A stretch of 64,000 nt of DNA from Tetrapyrgos nigripes (Eukaryota; Basidiomycota; Agaricomycetes; Agaricales; Campanellaceae), in assembly GCA_013368315.1 (NCBI GenBank), contig JAACJM010000011.1, positions 310,001-374,000 on the forward strand, in the 5' to 3' direction. This document shows, in pieces, positions 59,961 to 64,000 of the stretch. Every line of letters begins with the position of its first letter. Position 1 is the first letter of the stretch. The translations under genes were made by a program, and so were the position numbers. The notes under the pieces were generated by a model. That model saw nothing but the letters and a program-made list of their open reading frames with translations. It searched no databases and was not told the origin of the DNA.

Positions 59961-60665
59961 TCCAAACTGAACCTTATCATTGCGAGAAGTTAAGCAGCCT
60001 GCACGTGAACTGGACACTTTTTGCTACTTCCTGCGCTCAACCACGTCAAAACGAGAAGGCGGCAAAAAGATCACAAGGTCCGTTTGTGGAACTCTATCAT
60101 TCCAAATCAAACCTTATCATTGCGAGAAGTTAAGCAGCCTGCACGTGAACTGGACACTTTTCGCTGCTTCCTGCGCTCAACCACGTCAAAACGAGAAGGC
60201 GGCAAAAAGATCACAAGGTCCGTTTGTGGAACTCTATCATTCCAAACTAAACCTTATCATTGCGAGAAGTTAAGCAGCCTGCACGTGAACTGGACACTTT
60301 TCGCTGCTTCCTGCGCTCAACCACGTCAAAACAAGAAGGCGGTAAAAAGATCACAAGGTCCGTTTGTGGAACTCTATCATTCCAAATCAAACCTTATCAT
60401 TGCGAGAAGTTAAGCAGCCTGCACGTGAACTGGACACTTTTCGCTGCTTCCTGCGCTCAACCACGTCAAAACGAGAAGGCGGAAAAAAGATCATAAGGTC
60501 CGTTTCTGGAACTCTATCATTCCAAATCAAACCTTATCACTGCAGGAAGTCAAACAGCTTGCACGTGAACTAGACACTTTTTGTTTTGTCTTGCACTCAA
60601 CTCCATCAACACGTACAAGGCCACCAAAGGATCATAAGGTCAGTATCTCAAGCTCTATCAATTCA
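59949..60665. repeat. Five-unit ~140-bp tandem repeat with E-boxes, copy B
   Basis: CACGTG at 60002, 60142, 60282, 60422 and 60562: exact 140-bp spacing throughout. Same unit order as copy A, including the diverged fifth unit, so the array expanded before the duplication. It lies between the small gene (start 59960) and the NACHT-WD40 gene (start 60828). Confidence 0.9.
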
Positions 60666-60827
60666 AACAAAAACCTACCATTTCTACCTAATGTTTACAC
60701 TTTCAGCATAGCATCTGAAATTTTGCAAAGGTTAGTGGTATACACAGCTGCAACTACTACCTATATTAAGTGATTCTTTTATTTTCAATCTTTGATCTTG
60801 CATTTGTCATTACTATTAGAAAAAGCA

Positions 60828-63800
60828 ATGAAGAAAGTAAAGAAGGTGGCCAAGAGATTTTTTGGTAGCAATCCAGGGACACCAAGAAGCAACACACCTG
60901 TCCCAAACATTCCACCCCAATCAACGCTTCATACTCTTGCAGATTCAGCTTTGAAAACAGCTACTAACCCTACACAGAATGTCTCTGTACCTGTTTCATC
61001 TCCTCAAAGTGCAAAGAAAGGAGAAGTGGCATTGGATGTGATTGAAAAAGGGCTTGTTATTCTGGATGTTGCATCAGAGTGGTTTGGACCTCTGAAAGCA
61101 GTGACTGGTGTTTTAGGTGAATGTATCAAGACATATAAGGTGAGTTTATAATGTGAATGGGTTTTTTGTTCAAATTCAGAGTAATATTTCTAGCAAGTAA
61201 TGGACAATAAGAAAGACCTTGACAAGCTAAAGAATGATCTGACTGAAGAGGTCCAGGATCTTCAGAAACAACGAAAAAAATATGAATCATCTGAAATGGA
61301 ACAGATTTTTGGAGATCTCTTGAAGTAAGTGAAAATTTGGCTTATGTTTATACACTAAGATGTGGATAAATATTTATAGAGAACTGGAAACTGTTTCTAA
61401 TGAGACAGTGCGGAGACTACAAGCCTCTAACCTTCAACAAGCAATTCAAAGTGTTCGTATTTCTCAAGAAGTTGAACAGTTCTTCAAAGATGTCTCCAAA
61501 GCATATGAAAATTGCAAAGTAGGTTTTGCAGATCATCTATGCTGTTTGCAAATATCTTATGATTTTTAGTTCAAAGTATCATTGATTAGTGCAAGACAAA
61601 CTAGTGAAATTCTCAAGGTGTGTAATTGAACAATAAAAATAGCTATACATCTAACAATCTTAAAGAGTCTCAACTTTGACAAGCTCAAGCTCTCTATGAA
61701 GGCATTTCATGATGCTCAGATTGGAGGAGGGAAGGAACGAGATTCTTGCACTCCTGGGACAAGAACACAGATAATTAAGGACATTGAGGAGTGGGCTGAA
61801 AGAACAACAGATGGCAATATGGCACATTGGATCTATGGAATGGCTGGAACAGGGAAAAGCACTATTGCAAGATCAGTCTGCTTAAGTCTAGAAAAAAAGC
61901 AGCTTCTGGCTGCTACGTTTTTCTGTTCCAGACAGATTCCAGAATGCAATGACTGCAACTACATCATCCCAACAATTGCTTATCAGCTTGCTCAATACTC
62001 TCCTGCATTTGCTGAAGTGCTCAACAAAACCATTCAAGAGGATCCTACAATCATTAGCAAATCTGCAAGCATGCAACTAGATAAACTTGTGGTTACCTGC
62101 TGGGATACAGTGTTCAAATCACAGAAATTGGGTCCATTGACCCCAGTAGTTGTGATTGATGCACTGGATGAATGTCGAGATATTTCATCTGTTCTGGAAG
62201 TGCTTATTCCTGCAATTCAGAAGCAGGAATTGTTGGGCTTGAAGTTTTTATTTACAAGCCGGCCAGAGTACTATATGCATAAATATCTCAAGATTGATGG
62301 ACCATTATCTGAAGGATCCAATGTTGATCGAATGTTTCTGCATGATGTAGAGGAGAGTTTAGTGCAAGCTGACATCATCAGATTTCTCACATGTCAGTTT
62401 GAACACTCTGAGCTATCAGTGTCAGAACATAACATCAATAAGCTTGCCAACATGTCTGGAAAGCTGTTCATTTTTGCTGCAACAATAGTTAAATTTATAT
62501 TGGAGAAACATAACCCTATTATGGCAGAGAAGCGCATGAATAGAGTACTTGATCTCAAATCTAAACAAGAAAAGCATCAGACTAAAGGTCTTGATGAGCT
62601 TTATGACACTGTTCTTGAGCATTCATTTGATTTCGAGAAGTCATTGTCTGAGGAGAAAGATACTTATTTGATGATCCTCCATGCTGTGATTACTGTACAG
62701 AAACCTGTTTCTCCAAGTGTGATATCAAAAATGCTCGGTTTACAATTACAGGAAGTAGAAGAAGTTATCAGGGAACTGTATTCAGTTTTGTATATTGCTG
62801 ACTCTGATCAGGCAATTTACACCCTGCATGCATCATTCCCTGATTATATTCGGACTAAAGGAAGGGCAAAGGGGGCCTTTTGGTGTAATGAAGGATTGTA
62901 TCATACAATCCTGGGCAAGGCATGTTTCAAAAATATGATGGAAGAGTTGAAGTTCAATATCTGTCAATTACCCTCATCTTTTCTTGCAGACAAGGATGTT
63001 CCTGGAATTTCTGACAAACTGAGAGCAATTGATGAAACCTTAAGATATTCATGCAGGTATTGGCCTTATCATTTTATCTGGTCAGACATGACAGAGGAGG
63101 TTATCAAGCAGTGGAAGGGATGTATGGAAAAGAAGAGTTTGTTCTGGATTGAAGTGATGAATTTGTTAGGAAGCATTCCTGAGGCTTATGATGGTCTGCA
63201 ATTTTTATTGGAGGCAAGTGACTTTTTTTTAGATTCAAAAAGTTCACAAACTGATTTCTTACAGACAATGAATAATAAGGAAAATAAGACTGAGATTCAA
63301 GCCAAAATTCAAGCCAAGATAGCAGAATTGCAGCAATTTTTAGCTTTCCATGCCAAGAGCCCTGGAGTAGAGAGAACTCCTCATTTATATTTGAGCAGTT
63401 TGCCATTCTGGCAGAAGGATTTCCTGGGAAAGCAGAGTTTGCAAAATGTCATAAATCTCAAGAAGTGTTTTCAACAAAGTAGAGAACTGGAATGTTGGCC
63501 AACATCCTCACTTGTAGAGGCAGTTGCTATTTCACAAGATGGCAAGTTAATTGCATCTGGGGATTATAAGGGCATTATAACAATCTGGAATGTATTAAGA
63601 GGAAAGGAATTCAGAAGGATAAATGGCCACAGTGACTATGTGAGATCAGTGGCTTTCTCACCTGATGGAACCAAGATTGTGTCTGGATCTGATGACAAGA
63701 CTGTCAAGATCTGGGATCCAGCCACAGGAGCTCAGATTGGAGAGCCATTGCATGGCCACAGCAGCATAGTGCAGTCTGTGGCTTTCTCACTAGATGGAAC

Positions 63801-64000
63801 AAAGATTGTGTCTGGATCATTAGACAAGACTGTTAGAATCTGGAATGTAGCTACAGCAGCTCTGATTGGGGAGCCATTGCAGGGGCACAGTAGCCGGGTG
63901 ACGTCTGTGGCTTTCTCACCTGATGTAACCAAGATTGTGTCTGGTTCAGATGACAAGACTGTCAGAATCTGGGATACAGCCACAGGAGAGCAGATTGGTG
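60828..64000 (+). CDS. NACHT-WD40 NLR-like protein, copy B (partial, runs off right edge)
   Basis: Same gene structure as copy A: exons 60828-61139, 61194-61324, 61380-61518, 61570-61617 and 61666 onward, open to the window edge. The N-terminal domain, coiled coil and NACHT domain (P-loop GMAGTGKST, Walker B VVVIDALDEC) appear identical to copy A up to 62,984. From there substitutions appear at about 3%, with an in-frame 3-bp insertion near 63,512. The first WD40 repeats differ at the variable positions: the triplets after GH are DYV, SIV and SRV, against NWV, SKV and NIV in A. The third repeat has SLDG and the fourth SPDV in place of SPDG. Repeat number is unknown because the gene is cut. 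Confidence 0.92.

Larger units (their letters stand above)
56447..64000 (+). repeat. Segmental duplication, copy B
   Basis: Matches copy A (from position 1) in the same orientation, minus the 4.5-kb hAT element. It holds the empty target site GTCGTCAG at 59854-59861. The right end runs off the window. Because 55,677-56,446 has no counterpart inside the window, the left junction may be anywhere upstream of position 1 in copy A. Confidence 0.95.

Noticed and set aside
1..64000. tRNA, rRNA, CRISPR arrays, bacterial-type promoters or operons
   Set aside because: No cloverleaf with TTCGA arm, no rRNA signature and no short direct-repeat/spacer arrays were seen. The organism is eukaryotic by intron content.

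Overview
The window looks like nuclear DNA of a basidiomycete fungus (Agaricomycetes type). Genes carry many short introns of roughly 50-75 nt with GTRNGT donors, and the DNA is crowded with DNA transposons. The protein families are typical of mushroom-forming fungi: NACHT-WD40 NLR-like genes, KDZ transposases with a cysteine-cluster domain, Plavaka (CACTA-like) transposases and hAT transposases. I saw no bacterial operons, rRNA or tRNA.

The main architecture is a direct segmental duplication about 56.4 kb apart. Copy A (1 to at least ~12,070) and copy B (56,447 to the window end) both hold: (i) a long disordered Ser/Pro-rich protein on the minus strand; (ii) a small 171-residue-type gene on the minus strand; (iii) an array of five ~140-bp tandem repeats, each with one CACGTG E-box; (iv) a NACHT-WD40 gene on the plus strand, divergent from (ii). 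Copy A carries an extra 4,503-bp hAT element with a perfect 8-bp target duplication, and copy B preserves the empty site. The small gene is damaged in both copies but differently: by the hAT in A and by a 1-nt deletion in B. The NLR halves up to the end of the NACHT module look identical, then diverge abruptly through the linker and WD40 repeats. NLR copy A has 14 near-identical 43-residue WD40 repeats, enough for two seven-bladed propellers.

From 13.6 to 34 kb is accessory DNA: a 1.25-kb Plavaka-like non-autonomous element, a divergent pair of unknown genes (one split exactly in frame by a 939-bp hAT derivative), a GRPSKY-motif protein, a GIY-YIG/T5orf172-like gene, a small predicted secreted or membrane protein, a foldback CACTG element and several minisatellites. 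From 34 to 48.6 kb is a transposon nest: a dead BED-finger gene of a widespread Agaricomycete family, then an ~11.3-kb KDZ element whose acidic C-terminal coding region is split by a 6.3-kb Plavaka element. From 48.6 to 55.7 kb lie a SAP-domain gene, a single-pass membrane protein gene and a largely empty 3.7 kb.

The best candidate for an interesting system is the duplicated NLR module: a repeat-rich, rapidly diversifying receptor with a partner gene divergently arranged across an E-box array. The tie to fungal self/non-self recognition rests on family knowledge and inference, not on anything measured here. All exon boundaries are by-eye predictions.
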